DNA of 64,000 nucleotides from assembly GCF_014204625.1 (NCBI RefSeq), contig NZ_JACHLU010000015.1:59044-123043 (forward strand). Direction: 5' to 3'. The notes under the pieces were generated by a model, which was not told where the DNA came from, did no database searches, and saw only the letters and a list, made by a program, of their open reading frames with translations. The translations under genes were made by a program, and so were the position numbers. Numbering within the stretch: the stretch's first letter is position 1; each line of letters begins with the position of its first letter. This stretch comes from Gillisella vitis. GTDB lineage: Bacteria; Pseudomonadota; Alphaproteobacteria; Rhizobiales; Rhizobiaceae. Of this stretch, positions 1-8,622 are shown piece by piece.

Positions 1-36
1 AACGGGCGTTTGTTGTGTCCTCAAAGGAGCGCGATG

Positions 37-297
37 ATGAGCACCGGAACCAATCGTATCATGGATGAATTTGCCAAGTTGATGACCGATGCGGCAGGTG
101 CCGCGCAAGGTATGCGTAAAGAGGCCGAAACCGCATTTCATGCGCAGGCCGAGCGCTGGCTCAACAGTCTGGATGTTGTGCGCCGCGAGGAATTTGATGT
201 GGTGCGCGAAATGGCCGTGAAAGCCCTGGATGAAAATGAGGCATTGCGCGCCAAAATAGAGGCGCTGGAGGCAAAATTATCGGGTGATGGCAAATAA
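37..297 (+). CDS. UbiK-family (BMFP) accessory factor
   Basis: Small 86-residue helical protein of the UbiK/BMFP family, which in enterobacteria assists the ubiquinone biosynthesis complex and can bind membranes. The N-terminus carries the alphaproteobacterial signature NRIMDEFAKLMTDAAGAAQG. The C-terminal third (residues about 60-82) is a heptad-rich coiled coil with many Ala, Glu and Leu, as expected for a trimerising BMFP protein. Two ATGs stand in tandem at 34 and 37; the second is chosen because AGGAG at 25-29 is then 7 nt away and the protein starts MSTGTNR. It stands alone, with a probable terminator downstream. The family call is firm; the ubiquinone role in this organism is inferred. 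Confidence 0.85.
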   Translation: MSTGTNRIMDEFAKLMTDAAGAAQGMRKEAETAFHAQAERWLNSLDVVRREEFDVVREMAVKALDENEALRAKIEALEAKLSGDGK

Positions 298-777
298 GCA
301 GTTACGGGGTTGCGGGTTAAATGCCCGTTTTTCCGTAGTTTTTCCTGCAAATCATCATTGACGTCCTAAAGCGGCTGTGCGGAAGTGCGGCCGTTTTTTT
401 ATGGTCTGCCGGGCGATTTCAAGGCATGGCGCAGCCCTATGCTTAACGATTTGTTACGTTTTTTTTCCACATGTGGACAGTGCCAAAAAATGCAATGACC
501 AGAGTCAGTTAAGCCCCGGTTCTGAGATGTGGAAACAAGCTCTGTCCACAGCGGCGGTTGTGAAAACCCCTTTGAGGGGCTGGTTTGAGACTCCTGCCGT
601 TATACACTGATTTTAAATGATGATTCGAAACGAACCCGGCAAGTTTCGGGCAGGGTGCCACAAGCATTCTGGGGGTATCGGGTATCATTGATGAGGGTTT
701 CCGGTGAGTGTGTGGCGTTTTGACGATGCGTTTTCCTGTGTCGTCGGCGTGCGTATTTCCGGCTGAAAAGGTGCGGC
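298..777. other. 480-bp gap without a convincing gene
   Basis: No ORF here has both a ribosome site and sensible composition. The stretch holds the terminator at 372-400, the palindrome CCACATGTGG at 467-476, and a perfect 9-nt inverted repeat TGTGGACAG (472-480) and CTGTCCACA (542-550). Several further TGTGGA-like words resemble weak DnaA or regulator sites. The promoter of the YbjN-proC operon must lie here. Confidence 0.5.
372..400 (+). terminator. probable intrinsic terminator after the UbiK-like gene
   Basis: An imperfect stem of about 7 bp (372-378 with 387-393, one or two G-T pairs) is followed directly by seven T residues. It would end the UbiK-like transcript. The stem is not very strong. 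Confidence 0.4.
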
Positions 778-1278
778 ATGAGCCTTATGGAATTGCAAAT
801 GGAACGTCTGTCCAATCCGGTCGATATGATCGAGTTCGTGGCCGCCAATAACGACTGGTCGTTTGAGCGCTCGGGCGAAGATGAAATCGCCATGACGGTC
901 AATGGCCGCTGGGCTGCCTATCACGTGTCTTTCTCGTGGATGGAAGAATGCGAGTCCCTGCATCTGGCCTGCGCTTTTGATCTGCGTGTGCCGGACCGCA
1001 AGGTCAATGAAGTCATCCGCCTGCTGTCCCACATCAACGGGCAGGTGATGATGGGGCATTTTGACCTGTGGAAGCAGGAGGATGTGGTGATTTTCCGCCA
1101 GTCCCTGCTGTTGGCGGGCGGGGCAGAGCCAACCAACCAGCAGGTTGAGGTGTTGCTGTCGAGTGCCGTTGAAGCTTGTGAGGCTTATTTTCAGGCCTTC
1201 CAATACGTCATCTGGTCCGGTCTGGATGCCAGGGCGGCCATGGAAGCCGTGCTGTTCACCACTGTTGGGGAAGCCTGA
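778..1278 (+). CDS. YbjN domain-containing protein
   Basis: 166-residue soluble protein of the YbjN / type III secretion chaperone-like fold family. It is predicted to be a cytosolic alpha/beta protein; the molecular role is unknown in rhizobia, although YbjN affects stress and motility in E. coli. The sequence opens MSLMELQMERLSNPVDMIEF and has the typical pattern of an acidic N-terminal half (NDWSFERSGEDEIAMTVNG) followed by hydrophobic strands and a C-terminal helix (residues 125-160). The start ATG is preceded by an AAAAGGTG ribosome site. It ends 3 nt before proC, so the two form an operon with the CsaA-like gene. The family call is good; the function is open. Confidence 0.8.
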   Translation: MSLMELQMERLSNPVDMIEFVAANNDWSFERSGEDEIAMTVNGRWAAYHVSFSWMEECESLHLACAFDLRVPDRKVNEVIRLLSHINGQVMMGHFDLWKQEDVVIFRQSLLLAGGAEPTNQQVEVLLSSAVEACEAYFQAFQYVIWSGLDARAAMEAVLFTTVGEA

Positions 1279-1281
1279 GCC

Positions 1282-2088
1282 ATGGCTGGTTTGATTGTTC
1301 TGGTCGGGGCTGGCAATATGGGCGGAGCCATGCTGTCCGGCTGGCTCAGGAATGGCGTTGATGCGTCTTCCATCCTTGTGATTGACCCCGGTGCCAATGA
1401 TGCGGCCAAGGCGCGTTTTCTGGAGGCCGGTGTGCAGCATGTGACCGAGGCTCCCAAGGATATGACGGCAGGCTTGCTGTTTCTGGCGGTCAAACCTCAA
1501 GTGATGGCGGCGGTTTTGCCGTCGCTCAAAGCCATGGTGGGCCGCGAAACCGTTGTGGTGTCCGTGGCGGCTGGCAAGACGCTGGCCTTTATGGAAAGCC
1601 ATCTTGGCTCGGCTGCCATGGTGCGTGCCATGCCAAACACACCGGCCATGGTGGGACGTGGTATCACCGGGGCCTATGCCAATGGGTTGGTGGGGGATGC
1701 GCAACGCGCCCGCGTGCATGATCTTCTGAAGGTCAGCGGCCCGGTGGAATGGGTGGCAAGTGAGAGCGATATTGATGCGGTCACGGCGGTGTCGGGCAGC
1801 GGCCCTGCCTATGTGTTTTACCTCGTCGAGTGCATGGCTGAGGCAGGCCGCAAAGCTGGCCTGCCGGCGGACCTCGCCATGCGTCTCGCACGGGAAACGG
1901 TCGCGGGGGCTGGTGAACTGCTTTACCAGTCCCCCGACGACGCCGCCACCTTGCGCAAAAACGTGACATCACCCGGCGGCACCACGGCGGCGGCTCTCTC
2001 TGTTCTGATGGCAGATGATGCCATGCAGCCGATTTTTGATGCGGCCATTGCGGCAGCCAAAACAAGGGCGGAGGAGCTGGCATCGTGA
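1282..2088 (+). CDS. proC: pyrroline-5-carboxylate reductase
   Basis: 268-residue enzyme for the last step of proline synthesis: reduction of 1-pyrroline-5-carboxylate to L-proline with NAD(P)H in the cytosol. The N-terminal Rossmann motif [11 protein letters not shown] is at residues 7-17. The C-terminal dimerisation domain carries the family signature [15 protein letters not shown] followed by the T-x-x-G-A-G-E stretch and [12 protein letters not shown]. Length is normal. It starts 3 nt after the YbjN gene, and its stop overlaps the GTG start of the next gene by 4 nt, which suggests translational coupling. High confidence. Confidence 0.96.
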   Translation: MAGLIVLVGAGNMGGAMLSGWLRNGVDASSILVIDPGANDAAKARFLEAGVQHVTEAPKDMTAGLLFLAVKPQVMAAVLPSLKAMVGRETVVVSVAAGKTLAFMESHLGSAAMVRAMPNTPAMVGRGITGAYANGLVGDAQRARVHDLLKVSGPVEWVASESDIDAVTAVSGSGPAYVFYLVECMAEAGRKAGLPADLAMRLARETVAGAGELLYQSPDDAATLRKNVTSPGGTTAAALSVLMADDAMQPIFDAAIAAAKTRAEELAS

Positions 2089-2444
2089 GCGGTGACGAAA
2101 ACAGCTCTGCCAGGATCACCTATGATGATTTTGAAAAGGTCGACATCCGTGTCGGCACGATCATTGAGGCAGAAGATTTTCCGCAGGCCCGCAAGCCAGC
2201 TTACAAGCTCAAGATTGATTTTGGTCCTGAGATTGGCATCAAACGGTCTTCGGCCCAGATTACCGTGCATTATACACTTGAGAGCCTGATTGGCCGTCAG
2301 GTGCTGGGCGTGGTGAATTTTCCGCCACGCCAGATCGGGCCAGTGAAGTCTGAAGTCCTCACCCTTGGCTTTGAAGATGAAAATGGCGCGATTGTTTTGG
2401 CCTCTGTGGAACGCGGTGTGCCGAATGGCAAGAAGATGATGTGA
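2085..2444 (+). CDS. CsaA-like tRNA-binding-domain protein
   Basis: 119-residue protein made almost only of an EMAP/ARC1-type OB-fold tRNA-binding domain. The core runs from [20 protein letters not shown] to the C-terminal [12 protein letters not shown]; the string [17 protein letters not shown] and a closing G-x-x-x-PNG are family hallmarks. CsaA in Bacillus is an export-related chaperone; stand-alone homologues bind tRNA. The role here is not known. It begins with GTG in a 4-nt overlap with proC and should be the last gene of the YbjN-proC operon. Confidence 0.85.
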   Translation: MSGDENSSARITYDDFEKVDIRVGTIIEAEDFPQARKPAYKLKIDFGPEIGIKRSSAQITVHYTLESLIGRQVLGVVNFPPRQIGPVKSEVLTLGFEDENGAIVLASVERGVPNGKKMM

Positions 2445-2470
2445 GGGTGCGCCTTCTCACATCATTATTT

Positions 2471-3058
2471 TCAATGAATATCGCGTGAGACAGGATCTCC
2501 GAGTTTGAAATCAAAAAACTCGACCTTAAAGCCGTCGCGTTTGGGTGAACATGCCATCATGCCAATCTGCACGGTTTCAGGTGCTGGCGAAAACCATGCA
2601 AGCCGCGCCATTGCCCAGTTTTTCCCCTCATCAATGCTGTATTGAATAAACAGGGCGTCACCCAGGCGGGTAATACGGGCCGACACAACATCAGGCGCAC
2701 CATTCAGCGCAACCACTGACCAGTCGGAATGGCCGTTGGTGACAACGGTGCTGAAATGCATATGGCCATCGGTGTATTCCACGCCGCATTTGACCCAATG
2801 GTGTTCATCCACGCGCAGCATCAATCCAGCCTGATCGTAGAGCGTTTCATATTGGGCGGAAAAGCTGACTTCGGCGGTGAAGTCGCCGGTTTGCGAGGTT
2901 GACAGGAAATGGCCATTGTCCGGGGTAAAGCCATAATAGGTTTTCTGCCAGAAATCGCTGTTGTCTTTTGTTTCAACGGCAATGCCCCGGTCTGTCCATA
3001 CTGTCTTTTGTGGCGGGTTCAGCCAGTGCATGGTCTTTAAATCAAACGTCATTGTCAT
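2471..3058 (-). CDS. DUF1349 family protein (laminin-G-like fold)
   Basis: 195-residue protein of the DUF1349 family, predicted to be a concanavalin/laminin-G-like beta sandwich. Characteristic pieces are WQKTYYGFTPDNGHF, the AQYETLYDQAGLMLR stretch and HWVKCGVEYTDGHMHFSTVV. No signal peptide is seen, so it is probably cytosolic. The ORF extends upstream, but the start MTMTFDLKTMHW at 3058 has AGGAG 7 nt before it. It lies only 10 nt behind the sensor kinase stop and is probably the last gene of the MarR-regulator-kinase operon. Ligand and function are unknown. Confidence 0.75.
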   Translation of the reverse strand: MTMTFDLKTMHWLNPPQKTVWTDRGIAVETKDNSDFWQKTYYGFTPDNGHFLSTSQTGDFTAEVSFSAQYETLYDQAGLMLRVDEHHWVKCGVEYTDGHMHFSTVVTNGHSDWSVVALNGAPDVVSARITRLGDALFIQYSIDEGKNWAMARLAWFSPAPETVQIGMMACSPKRDGFKVEFFDFKLGDPVSRDIH

Positions 3059-3068
3059 TCTCCCACTC

Positions 3069-4448
3069 CTAAACCGGCACCCTGATCGTTGCCCGCAAGC
3101 CGCCCAGGGGGCTATCACCCAGTGTTACATGGCCGCCATGGCTGCGGGCGATGTCCTGGGCGATGGCCAGGCCAAGGCCGGTGCCGGAGGCATCCTGATT
3201 GCGCGCCTCATCCAGCCGGAAAAACGGTTTGAAAACATCATCGCGCGAGGCTGCGGGAATGCCGGGGCCGTCATCATCAAACACGATTGTCAGCCATTTG
3301 TTGCCGTGCCGTGCTTCCACATGCACGCTATTGGCATAGCGGCGGCCATTGGCGGCCAGATTGCCCACCAGCCGCCAGAAGGCGTTGGGCCGCACCCGCA
3401 CATTCTCATCGCCAGTGATATGAAAGCTGAAGTTTTTGCCGTGCAGGATAAAATCGCTGCTGATTTTTTCCAGCATGTCGCGCAGATTGAAGGGGCCGAA
3501 ATTCTCTTCGGCCTCGCCCTTGGCAAAGGCCATATAGCCTTCCAGCATGGTTTGCATGGCATCCACATCTTCATTCAGCGGTTCCAGATCGGGGTTGTCT
3601 CCGGCCAGGGCCAATTGCAGCTTGAAGCGGGTGAGGATGGTGCGCAAATCGTGGCTGACGCCGGTGAGCATGGCGGTGCGCTGTTCCAGCTGGCGCTCGA
3701 TGCGTTCGCGCATCAGGATAAAGGCGCGGCCAGCGCGGCGAATTTCATCGGCTCCGCGCGGCACAAAATCCTTTTCTGGCTTTTGCCCCTTGCCAAAACT
3801 CTCGGCGGCTGCGGCCAGCGACAGGATCGGGCGAATCTGACCGCGCAAAAACAGGGTGGAGATGATGATCAGCACCAGCGAGGTGCCAAACATCCACAGC
3901 AGGAAAATATGAGTGTTGGAGGCATAGGCCTGACTGCGCCGGGTGAAAATGCGCAACACCTGCCCATCCAGCTTGATGCGAATTTCGATCAGGGGTGAAT
4001 CGCCAACCGTGTCGATCCAGAAGGGCCGATTGATCTGGCGGCGCAATTCGTCACTGAGCAATTGGTCGAGAATCGAGAAAAACGGCTTTGGCCGTGGCGC
4101 AGGCAATTCGCCATTTTTTTCCAAGGTTGCCGTCAGCGCCATTTTTTCGCGGGCAATCGTCAGAATCTGGGCGCTGTCATCGGGGTATTTTTCCAGCAGC
4201 ACAATAATGGCAGAGATGTCGCGGGTGACGGCGGCAGACAGGCGCTGCGTCACCATCTGCCAATGGCGCTCCATGAACACAAACAGCAGCACGGTTTGCA
4301 GAATCAGCATTGGTAGAATGATGATCAGCAGCGAGCGGGCAAACAGCCCGGTGGGCAATTGCCGTCTGAACCAACGGCTGAACCAGCGCAGGTTGACCCA
4401 TGAGATGCGCCGGGTTTTCAACTGGCCGAGGGCCTCAAACAGAGTCAT
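3069..4448 (-). CDS. EnvZ-like sensor histidine kinase
   Basis: 459-residue inner-membrane kinase. TM1 is at residues about 37-59, followed by a periplasmic loop of about 120 residues with no recognised sensor domain, TM2 at 181-203, a HAMP region, and a HisKA H-box VSHDLRTILTRF with phospho-acceptor H266. The ATPase domain shows an N-box (NLAANGRRYAN), DDDGPGIP and GTGLGLAIAQDI. It should phosphorylate the response regulator encoded 4 nt upstream. Rhizobial genomes often carry this pair behind a MarR gene, as in the petP-petR arrangement of Rhodobacter. The signal is unknown. Confidence 0.92.
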   Translation of the reverse strand: MTLFEALGQLKTRRISWVNLRWFSRWFRRQLPTGLFARSLLIIILPMLILQTVLLFVFMERHWQMVTQRLSAAVTRDISAIIVLLEKYPDDSAQILTIAREKMALTATLEKNGELPAPRPKPFFSILDQLLSDELRRQINRPFWIDTVGDSPLIEIRIKLDGQVLRIFTRRSQAYASNTHIFLLWMFGTSLVLIIISTLFLRGQIRPILSLAAAAESFGKGQKPEKDFVPRGADEIRRAGRAFILMRERIERQLEQRTAMLTGVSHDLRTILTRFKLQLALAGDNPDLEPLNEDVDAMQTMLEGYMAFAKGEAEENFGPFNLRDMLEKISSDFILHGKNFSFHITGDENVRVRPNAFWRLVGNLAANGRRYANSVHVEARHGNKWLTIVFDDDGPGIPAASRDDVFKPFFRLDEARNQDASGTGLGLAIAQDIARSHGGHVTLGDSPLGGLRATIRVPV

Positions 4449-4452
4449 GCCG

Positions 4453-5154
4453 TTAATCCCGGCTCAGGCGATAGCCGATACCACGCACGGTTTGCAGCCA
4501 GACCGGATTGGCTGGATCCTCCTCGATCTTGCGGCGCAGGCGGTTGATCTGCACATCAATGGTGCGCTCGCCGACATCGGCATCTTCCCCTACCAGCTCG
4601 TGGCGGGGAATGGTTTCACCGGCCTTGTTGGCAAACAGCATCATGATGTCCTGCTCGCGGTCCGTGAGGTGAATGATGTCTGCGCCTTTTTTCAGCTCCT
4701 TGCGCAGCAGCGAAAAACTGTAGGGACCAAACATCACCTGCTCGATTTTGGGCCCGTCGCCACTGGTGTTGCGCTTCAGAATATTGTTGATGCGCAAAAC
4801 CAGTTCACGCGGATCAAACGGTTTGGCCAGATAATCATCCGCACCAGCCTCCAGCCCGGCAATGCGGGAATCAGCTTCGGAACGGGCGGTGAGCATGATG
4901 ATTGGTGCCTGATTTTTCTGCTCGGACAGGGATTTGGTGAGCGACAGGCCGTTTTCGCCAGGCATCATCACATCGACAATCAGCAGATCAAAACTCAGGC
5001 CCGCCAACCTGCGCCGGGCCTCTTGTGCATCGGCGGCCACGCTGACGCGAAATCCCTGTTCGCTCAAATAGCGATGCAGCAGATCCCGAATACGGGTGTC
5101 GTCATCAACAACGAGAAGGTGGGGTGCATCATCCGTCAGGTCTACACGCTTCAT
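4453..5154 (-). CDS. OmpR/PhoB-type response regulator (PetR-like)
   Basis: 233-residue transcription factor. The receiver domain has the acidic pocket VVDDDTR (residues 15-21), phospho-acceptor D61 in LLIVDVMMPGENG, the T switch residue in MLTARSEA, and the K of YLAKPFDPRE. The C-terminal winged helix has TDREQDIMMLFANKAGE and the recognition helix in RTIDVQINRLRRKIEEDP, ending TVRGIGYRLSRD. It lies 5 nt after the MarR gene and 4 nt before the kinase gene. It most resembles PetR-like regulators linked to a MarR protein; target genes cannot be read from the sequence. Confidence 0.92.
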   Translation of the reverse strand: MKRVDLTDDAPHLLVVDDDTRIRDLLHRYLSEQGFRVSVAADAQEARRRLAGLSFDLLIVDVMMPGENGLSLTKSLSEQKNQAPIIMLTARSEADSRIAGLEAGADDYLAKPFDPRELVLRINNILKRNTSGDGPKIEQVMFGPYSFSLLRKELKKGADIIHLTDREQDIMMLFANKAGETIPRHELVGEDADVGERTIDVQINRLRRKIEEDPANPVWLQTVRGIGYRLSRD

Positions 5155-5159
5155 CAGGT

Positions 5160-5690
5160 TCAGGACTCCTCGTTTTGTGGAACAGCCGGGTTTTGTGAAA
5201 CAGTGGGTTGCGCTTCACTGCGCATGGCACTTAAGAAAACGCGCACCGCCTGCTTTTGCTCCGCGCTCAGCCCGCTAAAAGCATGGGCAATGCGGCGCGA
5301 TTGTGGGTCGCACAGGGCCAGAGCCAGCTCGCGCCCGGCAAGGGTTGGATAAAGCCTGCGCTGGCGCCGATCTGCCGGGCCGGTCATCTGGCGAATATAG
5401 CCTTGCTCGATCAGCTCTTTCAGCACGCGCGCCAGGCTCTGCTTGGTGATTCGCAAAATGGTGAGCAGGTCGGCAACGGTCATGCCGGGCTGACGGCTGA
5501 CAAAATACACCACCCGATGATGGGCGCGACCATAGCCGATTTTTTCCAGAATCTCATCCGGGTCCGAGACAAAGTCCCGATAGGCGAAAAAGAACAGCTC
5601 GATGGTTTCAAAATCAATGCTCTTGTCGTCAATATGCGGCATGTCCGGCAGCGTTTTTTTGGCTGTTTTTGCCGTCGGCGATCTTTGCAC
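5160..5690 (-). CDS. MarR-family regulator (PetP-like)
   Basis: 176-residue winged-helix repressor-type protein. The DNA-binding part is clear: YGRAHHRVVYFVSRQPGMTV, the HTH LLTILRITKQSLARVLKELI, and the wing GPADRRQRRLYPTLAGRELA. A 35-residue extension precedes the fold and a polar tail ends it. It is the first gene of a four-gene operon with a response regulator, a kinase and a DUF1349 gene; the MarR / regulator order matches petP-petR. The ligand is unknown. An internal start at MPHIDDKSIDFET is also possible. Confidence 0.88.
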   Translation of the reverse strand: MQRSPTAKTAKKTLPDMPHIDDKSIDFETIELFFFAYRDFVSDPDEILEKIGYGRAHHRVVYFVSRQPGMTVADLLTILRITKQSLARVLKELIEQGYIRQMTGPADRRQRRLYPTLAGRELALALCDPQSRRIAHAFSGLSAEQKQAVRVFLSAMRSEAQPTVSQNPAVPQNEES

Positions 5691-5937
5691 GTCTCTTTTT
5701 CCTTATTTCTGCCTATGCGTATGCGCTTATCATGCCGTGGGAACAGTGCAGTCGATGATAAGGGTGATGCCACTGCTCTGCAAATAGGAGCAGAAATAAG
5801 CCCGGCAGAGCAAAATTACCAATGGAAACTACAGTTTTTCGGGCACATGTCAGGCTCTGCGAGAAATATTTGCATTCCGATGCAACCAAAACGTCTCTGG
5901 CGACTTATGATGCAAAACAGAATGCAGAGAGGCGCGC

Positions 5938-6123
5938 ATGACACCGATACCTGAACTTGATGATCATGACGACATTGAAGATCGGCTCAGGCCTCTTATG
6001 ATTGTTGTTTTCAGTCTGAAAACGGCGGCAGCGGCGCTTTTGCTGGCAAATCTTGCCATTTACGGCGCACCTCAAAGCGATCATCAGGCGATTGCCGCTC
6101 TTGGCTCACAGGCCGATCAATAA
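5938..6123 (+). CDS. small single-span membrane protein
   Basis: 61-residue ORF with an acidic N-terminus (residues 1-18 rich in Asp and Glu) and one predicted membrane helix at about residues 20-44 (LMIVVFSLKTAAAALLLANL). AGAGAGG lies 8-10 nt before the ATG, so translation is plausible. No family is recognised. It sits between the divergent MarR operon and the hydrolase gene. Confidence 0.5.
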   Translation: MTPIPELDDHDDIEDRLRPLMIVVFSLKTAAAALLLANLAIYGAPQSDHQAIAALGSQADQ

Positions 6124-6205
6124 TCCATCACGTCAATAATCCGTCACTGGTATTTTTGTCCTCGACAGGTTAACCACATCACGACGATGGATTGATGAGG
6201 GTGTT

Positions 6206-6853
6206 ATGGGTCAGTTGCAGGCAGGGATTATTCCGGTCACGCCGTTTCAGCAGAATTGTACGGTGTTTTTTGACAGCGAAACCAAAGAAGGTGTGGTTGT
6301 TGATCCGGGTGGAGATGTTGAGCAAATTCTGGAGATGGTGGCAAAAAACGGCATCACCCTGAAGCAGATCTGGCTGACCCATGGCCATCTCGATCACGCA
6401 GGCGGTGCTGAAGACGTGAAAGATGCTTTGGGCATTCAGATTATTGGCCCCCATGAAGATGACAGGGAGCTGCTGAGCAATATCGAAAATCAGGCTGCGC
6501 GCTACAATCTGCCGGGCAAAATGCGCAATGCTGTGCCGGATCGTTTTCTGAGCGACGGCGATGTTGTGGAATTTTCCGGCCATACATTCGAGGTGTTGCA
6601 TTGCCCTGGCCATGCGCCCGGCCATGTGATCTTTTACAATCGTGCCCAGAATTTTGCCCATCTCGGTGATGTGCTGTTTAACGGTTCCATTGGCCGCACC
6701 GATCTTCCGGGCGGCAATCATCAGCAATTGCTGGACAGTATCCGGGACAAGGTTTTGCCACTGGGTGATGATGTTGGCTTTATCTGTGGTCACGGCCCCG
6801 GCAGCCGCATTGGCGATGAGCGCCGTAGCAATCCTTATCTGAAGGGGCTTTGA
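6206..6853 (+). CDS. metallo-beta-lactamase-fold hydrolase (glyoxalase II-like)
   Basis: 215-residue cytosolic hydrolase of the glyoxalase II / YcbL group. The metal motif T-H-G-H-L-D-H is at residues 58-64 (ligands H59, H61, D63, H64), with the further ligands H136 in LHCPGHAPGH and D155 in AHLGDVLFNGSIGRTD. The C-terminal FICGHGPGSRIGDERRSNP is typical of the subfamily and holds the last His. It likely cleaves thioesters such as S-lactoylglutathione, but the substrate is not proven. GAGGG lies just before the start. Confidence 0.9.
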   Translation: MGQLQAGIIPVTPFQQNCTVFFDSETKEGVVVDPGGDVEQILEMVAKNGITLKQIWLTHGHLDHAGGAEDVKDALGIQIIGPHEDDRELLSNIENQAARYNLPGKMRNAVPDRFLSDGDVVEFSGHTFEVLHCPGHAPGHVIFYNRAQNFAHLGDVLFNGSIGRTDLPGGNHQQLLDSIRDKVLPLGDDVGFICGHGPGSRIGDERRSNPYLKGL

Positions 6854-6884
6854 CGCCCTTTCGTTTTACAAGATACGTAGAAAA

Positions 6885-6953
6885 AACCCGGCAAAGCTTG
6901 CCGAGCGCTGACAGGCGCGATAACAAAAAAACCCGGCAAAGCTTGCCGGGCCG
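6885..6953 (-). terminator. two tandem intrinsic terminators for the cold shock gene
   Basis: Read on the minus strand, the perfect hairpin CCCGGCAAGCTTTGCCGGG followed by T7 (about 6924-6950) comes first. A near-copy, CTCGGCAAGCTTTGCCGGG followed by T6 (about 6886-6910), follows. They are duplicates of one another and sit just behind the csp stop. They also block read-through into the opposite-strand hydrolase gene. Confidence 0.85.
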
Positions 6954-6982
6954 CTGCGCGAATGAAAATATGAACGAGGGAA

Positions 6983-7198
6983 TCAGCCTGCGATTTGCAG
7001 ATTGACAGCCTTTGGTCCCTTGCCGCGGCGGTCCGGTTCCGTATCAAAGCTAACCTTCTGATTTTCACTCAGTCCAGACAGGCCAGAAGCCTGCACGGCG
7101 GAGATATGCACGAAGATGTCTGCGGCACCATTGTCCGGCTTGATAAAGCCGAAGCCCTTGTCAACGTTGAAAAATTTTACAATGCCAGTTTCGGCCAT
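6983..7198 (-). CDS. cold shock domain protein (CspA family)
   Basis: 71-residue single-stranded nucleic acid binding protein, an RNA chaperone of five beta strands. RNP1 is at residues 14-19 (KGFGFI) and RNP2 at 28-32 (IFVHI). The C-terminus is basic, with [12 protein letters not shown]. Length is standard for the family. It has an unusually long leader (about 170 nt), as common for cold-induced csp mRNAs, and double terminators downstream. Which of the several rhizobial csp paralogues it is cannot be said. Confidence 0.95.
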   Translation of the reverse strand: MAETGIVKFFNVDKGFGFIKPDNGAADIFVHISAVQASGLSGLSENQKVSFDTEPDRRGKGPKAVNLQIAG

Positions 7199-7406
7199 GC
7201 GTCAGGTCCTTTTCTCTCTGTCCGGGATCGGCGGACAGCACTGCTCCATCCCCTAAGGGTTTAGACGGCCAATCAAATGGTGAGGAAAGGGCCCTGCTAC
7301 CGCAGCCAAAGGTTTCAAAACGACGTGTCGCCCTTGTCCCCTTATGGATGCCCGGAACTTCTGCGTCTCCGGTGCCATAAATTATAGGTCTTTCCGTGCA
7401 TTCCAA
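7199..7406 (-). promoter_or_regulatory. promoter and long 5' leader of the cold shock gene
   Basis: A plausible promoter on the minus strand has a TTGGAA -35 (7406-7401), a 16-nt spacer and a TAATTT -10 (7384-7379). Transcription would start near 7372 and give a leader of about 170 nt before the csp ATG. Long structured leaders control translation of several csp mRNAs; that function is inferred here. A GGAC ribosome site lies just before the ATG. The remaining sequence up to 7641 holds no recognised gene. Confidence 0.45.
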
Positions 7407-7641
7407 TTGCCCGAACGCATGAAGATTGCTTGGTTTGCCGCGAATTGGCAAGCAAAAGTTTTTTTACCAATCTGTGCGCTGCCTATCTTTTGGGTTGCAA
7501 TTTGACCATATCTATATTGCCTTGGGTTGAAACTTGCAAAAAATCCCAGTCATTGAGGATGGTGCGGCGTAAAATAACCTCAAATTGATCGAACTTCTGG
7601 TAAACTTTTTCAAATCATCAAAATTCTGCGTGAATAAAAAA

Positions 7642-8532
7642 TTATGCCGTTTGGCGTGCGGATCTGCCCCATTCGGGCACAATTTCGACGGCCAGCATGG
7701 CCAGAAATAACAATCCGCAACCCATGTAACCCATGACAGGCAGCGTCTCGCGCAGGAAAAATGCCCCCATGACCGCCCCGAACAAAGCCTCAGATGACAT
7801 GAAAATCGCCGCCTGCGATGATGAGGTATGGCGCTGGCCAATAATTTGCAGGCTGAAGGCAAGGCCACTGGACAAAAGCCCACCGTAGAGGATTTGCGGC
7901 ATTGCACTGGATATATCGCTCAACGTGATCGGTTCCAGAGCGCTCGCAGCCATGGTGCACAGCACGGCCGTGACCGCAAACTGGGCGGCGGCCAGCGTCA
8001 GCGGGCGTGACAGCGTGTGCATGATCCGGCCTGTGAGCAGGATTTGAACGGCAAAAAACAGAGCACAGAGAATGGTGAGGCTATCTCCGGGCGAAAGGCT
8101 TGAGAGGCTGGCACCACTGAGCAGAAAAATACCGGCAAGGCAGGCCGCAGATGCAGGCCAGATGACCCAATGGGGGCGGTATTTTAAAAACAGCACCGAC
8201 ATGATCGGCACGATCACCACGTAGAGACCCGTCAAAAAGCTCGCATTGGTGACGGTGGTAGTTTTCAGGCCAAATTGCTGGGCGGTCTGGGCTAAAAACA
8301 GAAAAATGCCGATGATGACAAAGCTGCCAATCTCATGCCGACTGAGTTTTTGCGTGGCACGCCGACTCTCAACCCATGCGAAGGGCAGGAGCGCCAACGT
8401 TGCCAGACCAAAGCGCAGCGCGTTGAACCAGTTGGCCTCCATATGATTCATGGCCGTGGATTGGGCAACGAACCCGCCGCCCCAGATGGCGGCAGCCAGC
8501 AGCAGGGCGAGATTGGCTTGAAGGCGTGTCAT
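7642..8532 (-). CDS. DMT-superfamily (EamA) permease
   Basis: 296-residue inner-membrane transporter with ten predicted helices in two EamA repeats (residues about 1-135 and 145-285). It opens with the typical LLLAAAIWGGGFVAQSTAM and contains FLTGLYVVIVPIMSVLF and GGLLSSGLAFSLQIIGQR. Family members export or import metabolites such as amino acids or nucleotides; the substrate cannot be predicted. It is monocistronic between the csp promoter and a secreted-protein gene. Confidence 0.85.
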   Translation of the reverse strand: MTRLQANLALLLAAAIWGGGFVAQSTAMNHMEANWFNALRFGLATLALLPFAWVESRRATQKLSRHEIGSFVIIGIFLFLAQTAQQFGLKTTTVTNASFLTGLYVVIVPIMSVLFLKYRPHWVIWPASAACLAGIFLLSGASLSSLSPGDSLTILCALFFAVQILLTGRIMHTLSRPLTLAAAQFAVTAVLCTMAASALEPITLSDISSAMPQILYGGLLSSGLAFSLQIIGQRHTSSSQAAIFMSSEALFGAVMGAFFLRETLPVMGYMGCGLLFLAMLAVEIVPEWGRSARQTA

Positions 8533-8622
8533 TGTGTTTTTTTCAAATCCATGTGTCAGACAATGGGTTGTCCTACTGCATAAATTAAAAACTGGGAATG
8601 GGATGCGGGGATTTTGTCGGGT

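Noticed and set aside
467..607. Chromosomal origin of replication
   Set aside because: The DnaA-like words are imperfect, no AT-rich unwinding region is present, and the usual origin neighbours (such as hemE) are not here.
377..610. 77-codon ORF upstream of the YbjN gene
   Set aside because: No ribosome site, runs through a probable terminator, and the sequence is not protein-like.
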